Shown here: piece after piece, positions 29,478 to 38,534 of the stretch
Layout of the letters: each line of letters begins with the position of its first letter
Numbering within the stretch: the stretch's first letter is position 1
Source: Myxococcales bacterium
GTDB lineage: Bacteria > Myxococcota_A > UBA9160 > UBA4427
Length of the DNA: 64,000 bases
Assembly (NCBI GenBank): GCA_012959805.1
Contig: DUCN01000042.1
Coordinates: 227,443 to 291,442, forward strand
Direction: 5' to 3'
Program-made: the position numbers and the translations under genes
The notes under the pieces: model-generated
What the model was told of the DNA's origin: nothing
Database searches by the model: none
What the model saw: the letters and a program-made list of their open reading frames with translations, nothing else

Positions 29478-29544
29478 AACAAGGAGAGGGTGACACGATC
29501 GGGCCACGTTTCACAAGTCAAAAATTCGTTGATGTATAAACAGC

Positions 29545-30309
29545 CTATCGCTCGAAGCGGTATCCCTGCCCGCGCACTGAAACTATGTGTTCCGGTCGAC
29601 TGGGATCGCGTTCAAGGTAGCGACGAAGCCGCACGATGAAGCTATCGATGACACGCGTTTTCGTGTCGGAGCGGAGTCCCCATACCTCTTGAAGGAGCTC
29701 CCCCCTTGTCACCGTTTCTCCTTCTCGATCCACCAATGCGCGCAATAAACCGACCTCTCTGGTCGTCAAGTTGACGGTCTCATCCGGAGTCTCGATCACA
29801 AATCGATCGAAATGAATCACGCACTGACCGACTTCGACGTCGGGCAGCGGTTCATTCGCGGCTTCGACCCCGTCCCATCGCCGCCTTCGGAGAAGAACTT
29901 TCACTCTGGCCAGAAGTTCATTCAGGCGAAAAGGCTTGGTCAGGTAGTCGTCAGCGCCTTCCTCGAGGCCGCGAACAATATCGAGGCCGTCATCCTTTGC
30001 GGTGAGCATGAGAATCGGAACGAGGTTTCCAGAGGCCCGAGTGCGGCGTGCCACCTCGAATCCACTCATCTCGGGCAACATCAAGTCGAGAATGACGAGA
30101 TCAAAGGGTCGATCCATGGACCGCGTCAGCTTTTCGACCGCCACCCGCCCGTCTCCGGCGAGCTCGACCTGATAATCCTCTTGCTCAAGATTGAACTGAA
30201 TTCCGTCGGCGATGTGGACGTCGTCTTCGACGACGAGAATCCGAAGAGGCTGGGCATGAAGATCGGCCAAGCGAATGGGTTCAGATTGGACATCTTTAAT
30301 TTCGGTCAT
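29545..30309 (-). CDS. OmpR/PhoB-type response regulator
   Basis: Receiver (VVEDDVHIADGI, LVILDLMLPEMSGFE, LTAKDD, DDYLTKPF) plus C-terminal winged helix. Confidence 0.93.
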   Translation of the reverse strand: MTEIKDVQSEPIRLADLHAQPLRILVVEDDVHIADGIQFNLEQEDYQVELAGDGRVAVEKLTRSMDRPFDLVILDLMLPEMSGFEVARRTRASGNLVPILMLTAKDDGLDIVRGLEEGADDYLTKPFRLNELLARVKVLLRRRRWDGVEAANEPLPDVEVGQCVIHFDRFVIETPDETVNLTTREVGLLRALVDREGETVTRGELLQEVWGLRSDTKTRVIDSFIVRLRRYLERDPSRPEHIVSVRGQGYRFER

Positions 30310-31223
30310 GCCGGCCTCAAGGTCACGACAAATCGACTTCCGCGACCGGCCCCTTCGGAAAGAGCGACGATTCGGCCACCGTGCTTTCGCAACAATGTCC
30401 GGACGACGAACAAACCCAACCCGAGCCCCGAGACCTGTCTCTGAACGTCTCGACCCGCGCGATAGAAGCGCCTGAAAATCCGGCGCAGTTCGTGTTTAGG
30501 GATTCCGATCCCGTCGTCCGAAATCTCGACGCGTACGCGCCCATCGGAGACCTCTTCGATTCCAACACGAATCCTCACGGGATCATTTGAATATTTAACC
30601 GCGTTTTCGAAGAGATTTCGAAATACCAGACCGAGTTCATTCGCATTCCCTCGAACGTCGAGTGGATGCGTCTTGGCAACTTCAATCGCGTCCTCGGACA
30701 GCTGATGTCGCTCCCGGAGTTCCTCGACATTGCCAGTCAAAAGGCCGAGCAGTTCGACATGGTCCTTCGACGACTTCGAATGAAGTGTCTCCTCCGCCCG
30801 TGCCGCCGACAGGACCGATCCCACCGTTCGCTCGAGCCGATCGAGATCCTCGCTCATTCGGTCGATGAACTCGCCACGCTTCACGGGTTCCAGCTGATGC
30901 CGGGCCAGGGTTTCAAGGCCCAGTCGGAAGGAGGACAGCGGTGTCTTCAGCTCGTGGGTCACTGCATCCAGAAACGCACGCTGTGATTGGTTGAGACGCA
31001 TTTCGAGGACGAGCTTCACGCAGAGCCAGACGACACCCACAAAGACGAAGAGAAAGAAGAGGCTACCCAACACGAAGAGCACCGCGTCAAATCGCGACAA
31101 TCCAGCACCGGCCTGAGAGTCATCTCGCCAGACAAGGATCTGCCAGCCGATCGCGAGCGCGAGCACCAGAACCATCGAAATGATCCCAATGGCGAGCGGG
31201 CCTCCAATCGAACGACGCGGCAT
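30306..31223 (-). CDS. Membrane sensor histidine kinase
   Basis: Two TMs, H-box DAVTHELKTPLSSFRLGLETL, N/G boxes (NLFENAVKYSNDPV, ISDDGIGIPKHELRRIF, GLGLGLFVV). Confidence 0.93.
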   Translation of the reverse strand: MPRRSIGGPLAIGIISMVLVLALAIGWQILVWRDDSQAGAGLSRFDAVLFVLGSLFFLFVFVGVVWLCVKLVLEMRLNQSQRAFLDAVTHELKTPLSSFRLGLETLARHQLEPVKRGEFIDRMSEDLDRLERTVGSVLSAARAEETLHSKSSKDHVELLGLLTGNVEELRERHQLSEDAIEVAKTHPLDVRGNANELGLVFRNLFENAVKYSNDPVRIRVGIEEVSDGRVRVEISDDGIGIPKHELRRIFRRFYRAGRDVQRQVSGLGLGLFVVRTLLRKHGGRIVALSEGAGRGSRFVVTLRPA

Positions 31224-31364
31224 AGGTCTCCTGGCTGGCGAACTTCAGCTTGCCTTCGCAAAGAGCGTACTCTTGGAGCGACATGACGTCACGCCATGCG
31301 CCCTCGAAATCCACCCTGGCAGCGACGCGGCAAAACCGCTTTGCTCCTTGATCGGTCGGTCGTT

Positions 31365-31401
31365 GCCGTATCGGTGTCGACGCCGGACAACCCGATACGG
31401 C
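31365..31401. promoter_or_regulatory. Long inverted repeat upstream of the nucleoside phosphorylase gene
   Basis: GCCGTATCGG-(17 nt)-CCGATACGGC; inner TGTC/GACA can extend the stem. Confidence 0.55.
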
Positions 31402-31430
31402 CCTGAAATCGAGATTGAAAGGAATCCGCC

Positions 31431-32204
31431 TTGAGCGATGCCCAACCCATTACAGGTTGCAGTCCCGGAGACATCGCGGAGCGTGTCTTCCTCTGCGGAG
31501 ATCCCGCTCGAATCGATCGCATCACCGAGGGTTGGGATTCGAAACGCGAGGTCTGTGCCGCACGGGAATATCTCATCGTCACCGGCGAGAAGAATGGCGT
31601 CGCCCTTTCTGCGGCATCCCACGGTATCGGCGCGCCCAGTACGGCCGTCCTGATCGAAGAGCTGATCAAGCTCGGCGCGAAGACCATGATCCGCATCGGG
31701 AATTCCGGCGGTCTCGACCCCAAACTCGAACTCGGCGACCTGGCCATTACGACAGGAAGCGTCCGCGATGACGGGACGAGCAAGGCCTACGTCATCCCCG
31801 AGTATCCGGCCGTCGCCCATTGGGAGATCGTCGGCGCCCTCGTCGGCGCGGCCGCCAACCGGAAGGTTCGCGCCAAAACCGGAGTGACCTGGTCGCTGGA
31901 TGCATTCTATGTGCGAAACGCGGTGGCGGGACCCAACGACACGATGCAGAGCATGTCCGTCGACGGCTATTGGCCAAGCCACCTCGAAGCGCGAATTCGC
32001 GACATGCAGCAAGCCCGCATTCTCAACTGCGAAATGGAAACCGGAATCCTACTGACCCTCGCCAGTCTATTCGGCATCCGCGCCGGCGCCATCTGCGTCG
32101 TCTCCGACCGTACCCCTTGGCCAGGCCCCAACGAGTTGGACATCAACCGCAACATGACGGCCTGCATCGACGTCGCCACCGAAGCCATGCTCTCGTTGAC
32201 CTGA
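31431..32204 (+). CDS. Nucleoside (uridine-type) phosphorylase family protein
   Basis: VFLCGDPARIDRI, MIRIGNSGGLDPKLELGDLAITTGSVRDDGTS; TTG start. Confidence 0.85.
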   Translation: MSDAQPITGCSPGDIAERVFLCGDPARIDRITEGWDSKREVCAAREYLIVTGEKNGVALSAASHGIGAPSTAVLIEELIKLGAKTMIRIGNSGGLDPKLELGDLAITTGSVRDDGTSKAYVIPEYPAVAHWEIVGALVGAAANRKVRAKTGVTWSLDAFYVRNAVAGPNDTMQSMSVDGYWPSHLEARIRDMQQARILNCEMETGILLTLASLFGIRAGAICVVSDRTPWPGPNELDINRNMTACIDVATEAMLSLT

Positions 32205-32236
32205 CACGGTCCATCGATCGATCGAAGGCATTTCCC

Positions 32237-32785
32237 ATGGAAGAACTCGTTCGCGAAACGTTCCTCGAAATGGCGCATGCACCCAAGGCGGCGGCGCCTT
32301 CGAGCGAACGCCGACTCACCCTAGAGCAAGCGGCGATCCCCTGCCCCGAGGTCGTCCATTTCTTCTATCGAGCCATCGGTGCCGATTGGGGTTGGTACGA
32401 CCGGATCGACTGGACCGAGGATCGCTGGCACGAACACGCACACCGCTCGGATCTCACAATCTGGATCGCCACATACAAGGGCTGTCCCGCCGGCTACGTC
32501 GAGTTCATCCATCACCGGGCCAACGAAATTGAAATCCGATCCCTCGGCCTGCTCCCAACCTTCCTGGGCCAGGGCCTAGGCCGGGAACTCCTCGCCAGCA
32601 CGATCGAGATCGCCTGGAGCCAAGCCCCATCCCGCCTCTGGCTCAGCACCTGCAGCCTCGATCACCCGCGCGCTCTTCCCAACTACTACGCCGCTGGCTT
32701 CAAAACCTTCGACACCAAACAAGCCCTCGTCAACCTCCCCGACCGATCCCTTAGCCTCTGGCCAAAAACAAGCAGCGACGAATAA
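32237..32785 (+). CDS. GNAT-family N-acetyltransferase
   Basis: EIRSLGLLPTFLGQGLGRELLASTIEIAW acetyl-CoA binding motif; internal ATG of ORF 31820-32785. Confidence 0.85.
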   Translation: MEELVRETFLEMAHAPKAAAPSSERRLTLEQAAIPCPEVVHFFYRAIGADWGWYDRIDWTEDRWHEHAHRSDLTIWIATYKGCPAGYVEFIHHRANEIEIRSLGLLPTFLGQGLGRELLASTIEIAWSQAPSRLWLSTCSLDHPRALPNYYAAGFKTFDTKQALVNLPDRSLSLWPKTSSDE

Positions 32786-32809
32786 CAAGCAGCCTACAGC
32801 TCTGCGTCA

Positions 32810-32835
32810 CGGCGTGATCGCGCCGCATCACGCCG
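32810..32835. terminator. Hairpin between convergent GNAT and FG-GAP genes (candidate bidirectional terminator)
   Basis: CGGCGTGAT-(CGCGCCGC)-ATCACGCCG perfect 9-bp stem; no T-run. Confidence 0.5.
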
Positions 32836-32858
32836 GACTCGGCCCATCCGCCCATCCG

Positions 32859-34232
32859 CTACTCCGCCACAAGCCCAATCGGAATCGGCATGATATTCCA
32901 GGTCAGAATACTCCGATTATCCCCCCGCTTGTAAATCTCTTCCTTCACCATGCGTCTCCCATCCCAGACATAACGACGCAGCGCTTTATCATTATCACTC
33001 GCCACATAAAGCTCCTGAATCCCATCCCCATCGAGATCCGTCGCAATCACGGCATGTTCAAAACTGCTCGAGCGTCGATCAATCGCCTTCTTGCGCCAGG
33101 GCTTCGTCGGATCTTCCCTGGGCCGCAGCCACCAAACACCCTTCTTGAAGAGTGCGACGACAATTTCCTGCTGGCCGTCACCATCGAGATCGCTCGGCGT
33201 GAGAAATCGCCCGAGACGATCATCGAGTTCCGCAATCACAACACCCTGATCCGGCGGAGTATCAGCCTCGTAACGCCAAATCTCGGTACGATGAAGCAGC
33301 CCGCGACCCTCTGGATTCTTCTGGCCCTCGACGATGACATAGAGCTCATCGCTTCCATTCGCATCGAGGTCCGCCACCAGGATTTCCTTGGCATGGCGGT
33401 CCCCAAGGTCCGCCACCACCACGCGCCCTTCTCCCTTCGCCGGCGTGTAGCGGACCACGCGACCAGATTGACTTGCTCCATCCAGCCGGTTCGGCTCGGA
33501 GGGCGTCGCGTAGATCTCGATCGTGCCATCTCCGTCGAGGTCGCCTAATTCGATCTCATGGACGAAGGTGTCCTTCTCCGCATCCAGTTCTTCGACGACA
33601 TAGCCGCCGTCCTTGGGTCGAACGATCGCCACGACCCCCTGATCATGGGTGGCAACGGCGATCACATTCGAACCGTCGCCATCGATGTCTCCCACCTCGA
33701 TGTCACGAATCCGGGAGAATCGGCCACCAAAATCTTTCTCCCAAAGCGTTTGGCTCTGGAACGTTCCGTCTTCTTTCGTCCAGAGCTTGAGCATCGCCTT
33801 CGACCCGCCACCCGTCAGCAGACCCATCTCGCCATTCGGCATTTCATAGGCCAGGGCCTTGTGGAAGACGTTGCTGTCCGAGTCGGTCATCGTCGTCGTC
33901 ACCCATTCGCCACCGCGTCGAACGATGAATTCGAGCTCTGCAGGAAGCGGAACAGGCATGCCCTCGTCGCCGGGCTGCCTTTCGGCAAACGCGGATAAAC
34001 CGAGAACCAGGGCCATGGACATGTCGTCGGGCGTCGATGGCTTGACCGCAGGCCTCGCGCTCGCGGCAGCCGGCTTCGGTGCCTCCGCCTTTTTCGTAGG
34101 CGCCGTGTCATCACTGCAACCCACGGACATCATCAGCGTCAAACCCAAAAGGACCGCCACGCCAGCGGCGCGCCTGCGTTGCCGGCCGCCGCGGCGATCG
34201 GTCACTTCAATGGAGCGCAGGGGTGATTTCAT
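32859..34232 (-). CDS. FG-GAP/VCBS-repeat lipoprotein
   Basis: Lipobox (MMSVGCSDD), repeated VGDIDGDGSN / LGDLDGDGT / ADLDANGSDELYVI / TDLDGDGIQELYVA. Confidence 0.85.
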   Translation of the reverse strand: MKSPLRSIEVTDRRGGRQRRRAAGVAVLLGLTLMMSVGCSDDTAPTKKAEAPKPAAASARPAVKPSTPDDMSMALVLGLSAFAERQPGDEGMPVPLPAELEFIVRRGGEWVTTTMTDSDSNVFHKALAYEMPNGEMGLLTGGGSKAMLKLWTKEDGTFQSQTLWEKDFGGRFSRIRDIEVGDIDGDGSNVIAVATHDQGVVAIVRPKDGGYVVEELDAEKDTFVHEIELGDLDGDGTIEIYATPSEPNRLDGASQSGRVVRYTPAKGEGRVVVADLGDRHAKEILVADLDANGSDELYVIVEGQKNPEGRGLLHRTEIWRYEADTPPDQGVVIAELDDRLGRFLTPSDLDGDGQQEIVVALFKKGVWWLRPREDPTKPWRKKAIDRRSSSFEHAVIATDLDGDGIQELYVASDNDKALRRYVWDGRRMVKEEIYKRGDNRSILTWNIMPIPIGLVAE

Positions 34233-34461
34233 GAATTTTTCTCCTTGGATCGGCAGGCGTATCGATACGTGCTCAGAACGCTTTGTAGCAATCCGGACGA
34301 TGGCTGCGCAGAGGTTCTCGATTCACGACCTGACAAAGCTCCAGAGAGGCGTCGTTTTTCGCTGCCTGGATCGGCCGGGCGTGGTATTCCCTCCGTCTCT
34401 CACTCAGGTCGCATCGCTGACCCAGGTCGCGAATTCTTCAGAGCCAGGAAGGGACTCATCC

Positions 34462-35805
34462 GTGAGCAAAGGCCCAAAAAAGAAGAAAGCTGACACCGAC
34501 CTTCAAGCCCCGAGGGGCACTCGCGACTTCTACCCGGATGACATGAGAAGGCGTTCCTGGCTTTTCGACATTTTCCGTCGCACGGCGATGCAATTCGGCT
34601 TCGAAGAAGTTGACGCGCCGATGGTCGAGCATGCCGAGCTCTTCATTCGCAAGGCCGGCGAGGAGATCGTCGACCAGCTCTACCACTTCGAAATACACGA
34701 CCGCCACCTGGCGCTTCGCCCGGAAATGACGCCGTCGATCGCGCGCATGATCATCGCCCATCAGGGTGGCATGCGGTTCCCGATCCGCTGGTTCACGCTG
34801 ACCCAGAATTGGCGCTACGAGCGCATGACCCGAGGCCGACGTCGCGAGCACTATCAATGGAATATGGATATCTGGGGAGAACCCGGCGTCGAAGCCGAAG
34901 CCGAACTGTTGTCCGCCATGATGACAGCCCTCGATGCCCTCGGCCTGGCTCGAGGGAAAGTGCATATCCGGCTCAACAGCCGACGACTTCTCGAAGAGTC
35001 CCTGCGCGACGGCGTCCTGGCCGATCGGCCACAGGCCTTCGAGCCCTTGTGTGTCGTGATCGACAAAATCGACAAGATCGGAGCCCAGGCTGTAACCGAC
35101 TTGTTATGCGAGACGACGAGTGAGAAGGGCGAGGCGATCGGACTCTCCCCAGGCGAGGCAGAACACGTGCTCGAAATGCTGGGTGCGCGATCGCTCGATG
35201 ATGCGCAGAAGTTCGCGGCTTCGGAATCCGCTGCGCTGAATGAACTCCGACAGCTCTACGATCTACTCGACGCCTACGGAATCGCAGATCAGATTCCCTT
35301 CGATGCCTCGGTCGTGCGTGGACTCGCGTACTACACCGGCGTCGTCTTCGAAGCTTTCGACACGGCTGGAACGCTTCGAGCGATCGCCGGCGGGGGGCGC
35401 TACGACCGACTCGCTGAAACACTGGGTGGAAAACCGGTTTCGGCGGTGGGTTTCGGCTTCGGAGACGCGGTCATCGGAGAGCTGCTCGAGGATGAAGGTC
35501 TCTGGCCGGCACTCACGCGACCCCTCGACGATGTTGTCTACGCCTTCGGACCCGATGAAAAATCGGCGGCCATTCGCGTCGCGAACCGCCTGCGCTCCGA
35601 GGGCCGCAAGGTCGAACTCTGCCTGGGAGTGGCGAAGCTGAAACGAATCCTCGGAGATGCCGACAAAGCCGGTGCACAGAACGTTTACATCATCGGCGAG
35701 GACGAGCGCGCCCGCGGCGTCGTAAAAGTGAAGGACCTGGCGACGCAGCAAGAACACGAAGAAAATCTAGACGCGGTCCGAGCGGCGGAAACCCGCCAAC
35801 CATGA
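34462..35805 (+). CDS. hisS: Histidyl-tRNA synthetase
   Basis: APRGTRDFYPDDMRRR, ALRPEMTPSIARMI, RYERMTRGRRREHYQWNMDIWG, GLAYYTGVVFEAFD, AGGGRYDRL; GTG start. Confidence 0.95.
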   Translation: MSKGPKKKKADTDLQAPRGTRDFYPDDMRRRSWLFDIFRRTAMQFGFEEVDAPMVEHAELFIRKAGEEIVDQLYHFEIHDRHLALRPEMTPSIARMIIAHQGGMRFPIRWFTLTQNWRYERMTRGRRREHYQWNMDIWGEPGVEAEAELLSAMMTALDALGLARGKVHIRLNSRRLLEESLRDGVLADRPQAFEPLCVVIDKIDKIGAQAVTDLLCETTSEKGEAIGLSPGEAEHVLEMLGARSLDDAQKFAASESAALNELRQLYDLLDAYGIADQIPFDASVVRGLAYYTGVVFEAFDTAGTLRAIAGGGRYDRLAETLGGKPVSAVGFGFGDAVIGELLEDEGLWPALTRPLDDVVYAFGPDEKSAAIRVANRLRSEGRKVELCLGVAKLKRILGDADKAGAQNVYIIGEDERARGVVKVKDLATQQEHEENLDAVRAAETRQP

Positions 35806-37712
35806 GCGAGTGGACACCGCGACAGAGCTCCGACCTATATCGCGTACCCAATTGGGGCGCAGGCTTTTTTTCGATTTCCGAAGAGGGGAGCATGCTCGTC
35901 CATCCGCGCTTGTCGGACGGGCCCAGCATCGATCTGCCCAAGCTTGCGAACGAGCTCGATCGGCGCGGACTACGACGCCCGATCTTGATTCGCTTCTCGG
36001 ACATCCTGGCCTCGAGCATAGAGGGGTTGGCTGGCTCCTTTGAGACCGCCATCGAGGAACACGAATACCAGGGTCGTTGGCGCGGCGTCTATCCGATCAA
36101 GGTCAACCAGCAGGCAAAAGTCGTTCAAGAGATCATCGAATTCGGCGCGCCCTTCGGTGTCGGGCTGGAAGCAGGAAGCAAGCCCGAACTCCTGATTGCC
36201 CTCGCGCTGCTCGACACGCCCGATGCGCTGCTCATCTGCAACGGTTATAAGGATCACGCCTATGTCGAAACCGCGCTGCTCGCACAGCGCCTTGGCCGCA
36301 ATCCAGTCATCGTGATCGATCGCTACAACGAAATCGACCTCGTCATCAAGTCTGCGGCCGTGTTGGGCATACGTCCCCATATCGGACTTCGCGCTCGCCT
36401 ATCGACGGTCGGCGCTGGCCGCTGGGTCGAATCTTCCGGGCACGTTTCAAAATTCGGACTCTCCTCCGACGAGCTCGTGCGCGTCATCGATCGCTTGCGC
36501 AGCGAAGACATGCTCGACTGCCTCGAGCTACTTCATTTTCACATCGGTTCACAGATCACGACGATTCGCGCCCATAAGGACGCACTTCGCGAGGCCATGC
36601 GAGTTTATGTCGGCCTTCATCGCCTCGGCGCGCATTCATTGCATCTACTCGACGTCGGCGGCGGGCTCGGCGTGGACTACGTCGGAGCGGGGACCGACAA
36701 CCCTTCGTCGATGAACTATTCCGAGCAGGAGTATGCGAACGATGTGATCTTCGCCGCGGAACAAATTTGTTCCGAAGCTGACATCCCCGCTCCCGACATC
36801 ATTACCGAATCAGGCCGCGCCATGACCGCCTACCACTCGATGCTGGTCTTCGATGTGATCGGCGTCGACCGGGATCAATCACATCCCGAGGCAGAGGGCA
36901 GCGAGGAATCCGACCACCCGGTGCTCCACGCGCTCCAAGAAGCCGTCGAGGCCATCTCGCCCGACAATCTTTCGGAGAGCTATCACGACCTGATGCACCG
37001 CCGCGACGAAGCCTCTTCTCTTTTTTCGCTCGGCTACCTCGATCTTCGTGGACGTGCGAAATCAGAACGCCTCTTTCGCGCCGGCTGTGTTCTCATCGGA
37101 GAGATACTCGAACAACTCGGCGAGACACCCGACACGTTCAATGACCTGCAAAGAATCCTGACCGACACCTATTTCGGAAATTTCTCGGTCTTCCAATCGG
37201 CCCCCGATGCCTGGGCGGTGAAGCAGGTCTTTCCCGTGATGCCGATTCATCGCCTGGACGAAGAACCGACGCGAAGCGCTCTCGTCGTCGACCTGACCTG
37301 CGACTCCGATGGCCGACTGGATCGATTCATCGGGGACGGTGAAGAAAAGAACTCGATTCAACTTCATTCGTGGAATGGTTCGCCCTATCTATTGGCGATT
37401 TTCCTGATCGGCGCCTATCAGGAAATCCTGGGTGACCTGCACAATCTCTTCGGGGACACCGATGCGGTCCATGTTCGACTGGACGACCAGGGTGATGGCA
37501 ACTACCAAATCGAGCACATCGTCGAAGGCGACGACGTAACCGAGGTCTTGTCGTATGTCCAATACGACCGGCGAGACCTGACCGAGCGCGTTCGAAGACT
37601 CATCGAGAAGGCGCTGCGCGAAGGCCGAATCAGCCTCGAAGACTCTGCGCTCCTCAAGCGCCGATACGACGAGGGGCTGGCCGACTACACCTATTTACAA
37701 GGCGAGAGCTAA
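35802..37712 (+). CDS. speA: Biosynthetic arginine decarboxylase
   Basis: PIKVNQQAKVVQEIIEFGAPFGVGLEAGSKPELLIAL; GGGLGVDYVG; 636 aa; ATGA overlap with hisS. Confidence 0.95.
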   Translation: MSEWTPRQSSDLYRVPNWGAGFFSISEEGSMLVHPRLSDGPSIDLPKLANELDRRGLRRPILIRFSDILASSIEGLAGSFETAIEEHEYQGRWRGVYPIKVNQQAKVVQEIIEFGAPFGVGLEAGSKPELLIALALLDTPDALLICNGYKDHAYVETALLAQRLGRNPVIVIDRYNEIDLVIKSAAVLGIRPHIGLRARLSTVGAGRWVESSGHVSKFGLSSDELVRVIDRLRSEDMLDCLELLHFHIGSQITTIRAHKDALREAMRVYVGLHRLGAHSLHLLDVGGGLGVDYVGAGTDNPSSMNYSEQEYANDVIFAAEQICSEADIPAPDIITESGRAMTAYHSMLVFDVIGVDRDQSHPEAEGSEESDHPVLHALQEAVEAISPDNLSESYHDLMHRRDEASSLFSLGYLDLRGRAKSERLFRAGCVLIGEILEQLGETPDTFNDLQRILTDTYFGNFSVFQSAPDAWAVKQVFPVMPIHRLDEEPTRSALVVDLTCDSDGRLDRFIGDGEEKNSIQLHSWNGSPYLLAIFLIGAYQEILGDLHNLFGDTDAVHVRLDDQGDGNYQIEHIVEGDDVTEVLSYVQYDRRDLTERVRRLIEKALREGRISLEDSALLKRRYDEGLADYTYLQGES

Positions 37713-37715
37713 ACC

Positions 37716-38534
37716 TTGCCAACCAAAGCAAAGAGAGCGGCGAATTCATGCCGCGTCTATTCCTGGAACGTGAATGGCATCCGCGCTGCGACGAAAAAGG
37801 GCCTCGCGGATTGGATCCGAAGGTCCAATGCCGAAATCATCGGACTACAGGAAGTTCGGGCCGGGCTCGACGTGATTCCCGCTGAAGTACTCGCACTCGA
37901 TGACTACCAACATCATTACGTCGCTGCCGAACGAAAAGGTTATTCGGGAGTTGGCCTCCTATCACGCCGGAAGCCGGATCGTCTCGACATTTCTCTCGAG
38001 GAGGAGCGCTTCGATTCCGAAGGTCGTCTTCAGATCGCCCGATTTGGCCGCCTCATCATTGCGAACGGCTATTTCCCCAATGGCTCGGGCAAGGACCGCA
38101 GCAACGATCGCGTCGAATACAAACTCGACTGGTATCGGGCGCTCTTTGATCGACTCCAGAAATGGCGCCGAGCCGGCTACCGAGTCTTAGTCATGGGTGA
38201 CTACAACACCGCCCACAAGGAAATCGACCTCGCCCGTCCGAAAGACAATCGGAAGACTTCCGGCTTCCTGATCAAAGAATGCGAAGAACTCGATCGGTGG
38301 GCCGAGGCCGGCTGGATCGATACATTTCGTGAATTCGAGAGCGGACCCGGACACTATTCATGGTGGAGCCAGCGCTTCGGTGTCCGAGCCAAGAATGTCG
38401 GTTGGCGTCTCGATTACGTCTTCGCATCACCCTCGGCCATGCCCTTCGTACGAAATGCCTTTATCGAACCAGACGTGATGGGCTCGGATCATTGTCCCGT
38501 CGGCGTGGACCTCGACCCAGCCATCTTCGACTAG
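37716..38534 (+). CDS. xth: Exodeoxyribonuclease III (xth family)
   Basis: YSWNVNGIRAATKKGLADWI, IIGLQEVRA, NGYFPNG, MGDYNTAHKEIDLARPK, GSDHCPVGVD; TTG start. Confidence 0.93.
   Translation: MPTKAKRAANSCRVYSWNVNGIRAATKKGLADWIRRSNAEIIGLQEVRAGLDVIPAEVLALDDYQHHYVAAERKGYSGVGLLSRRKPDRLDISLEEERFDSEGRLQIARFGRLIIANGYFPNGSGKDRSNDRVEYKLDWYRALFDRLQKWRRAGYRVLVMGDYNTAHKEIDLARPKDNRKTSGFLIKECEELDRWAEAGWIDTFREFESGPGHYSWWSQRFGVRAKNVGWRLDYVFASPSAMPFVRNAFIEPDVMGSDHCPVGVDLDPAIFD

Noticed and set aside
34399-34434. Imperfect 18-bp tandem repeat upstream of hisS (CTCACTCAGGTCGCATCG / CTGACCCAGGTCGCGAAT)
   Set aside because: Only two diverged copies; too weak to claim function without comparison data.
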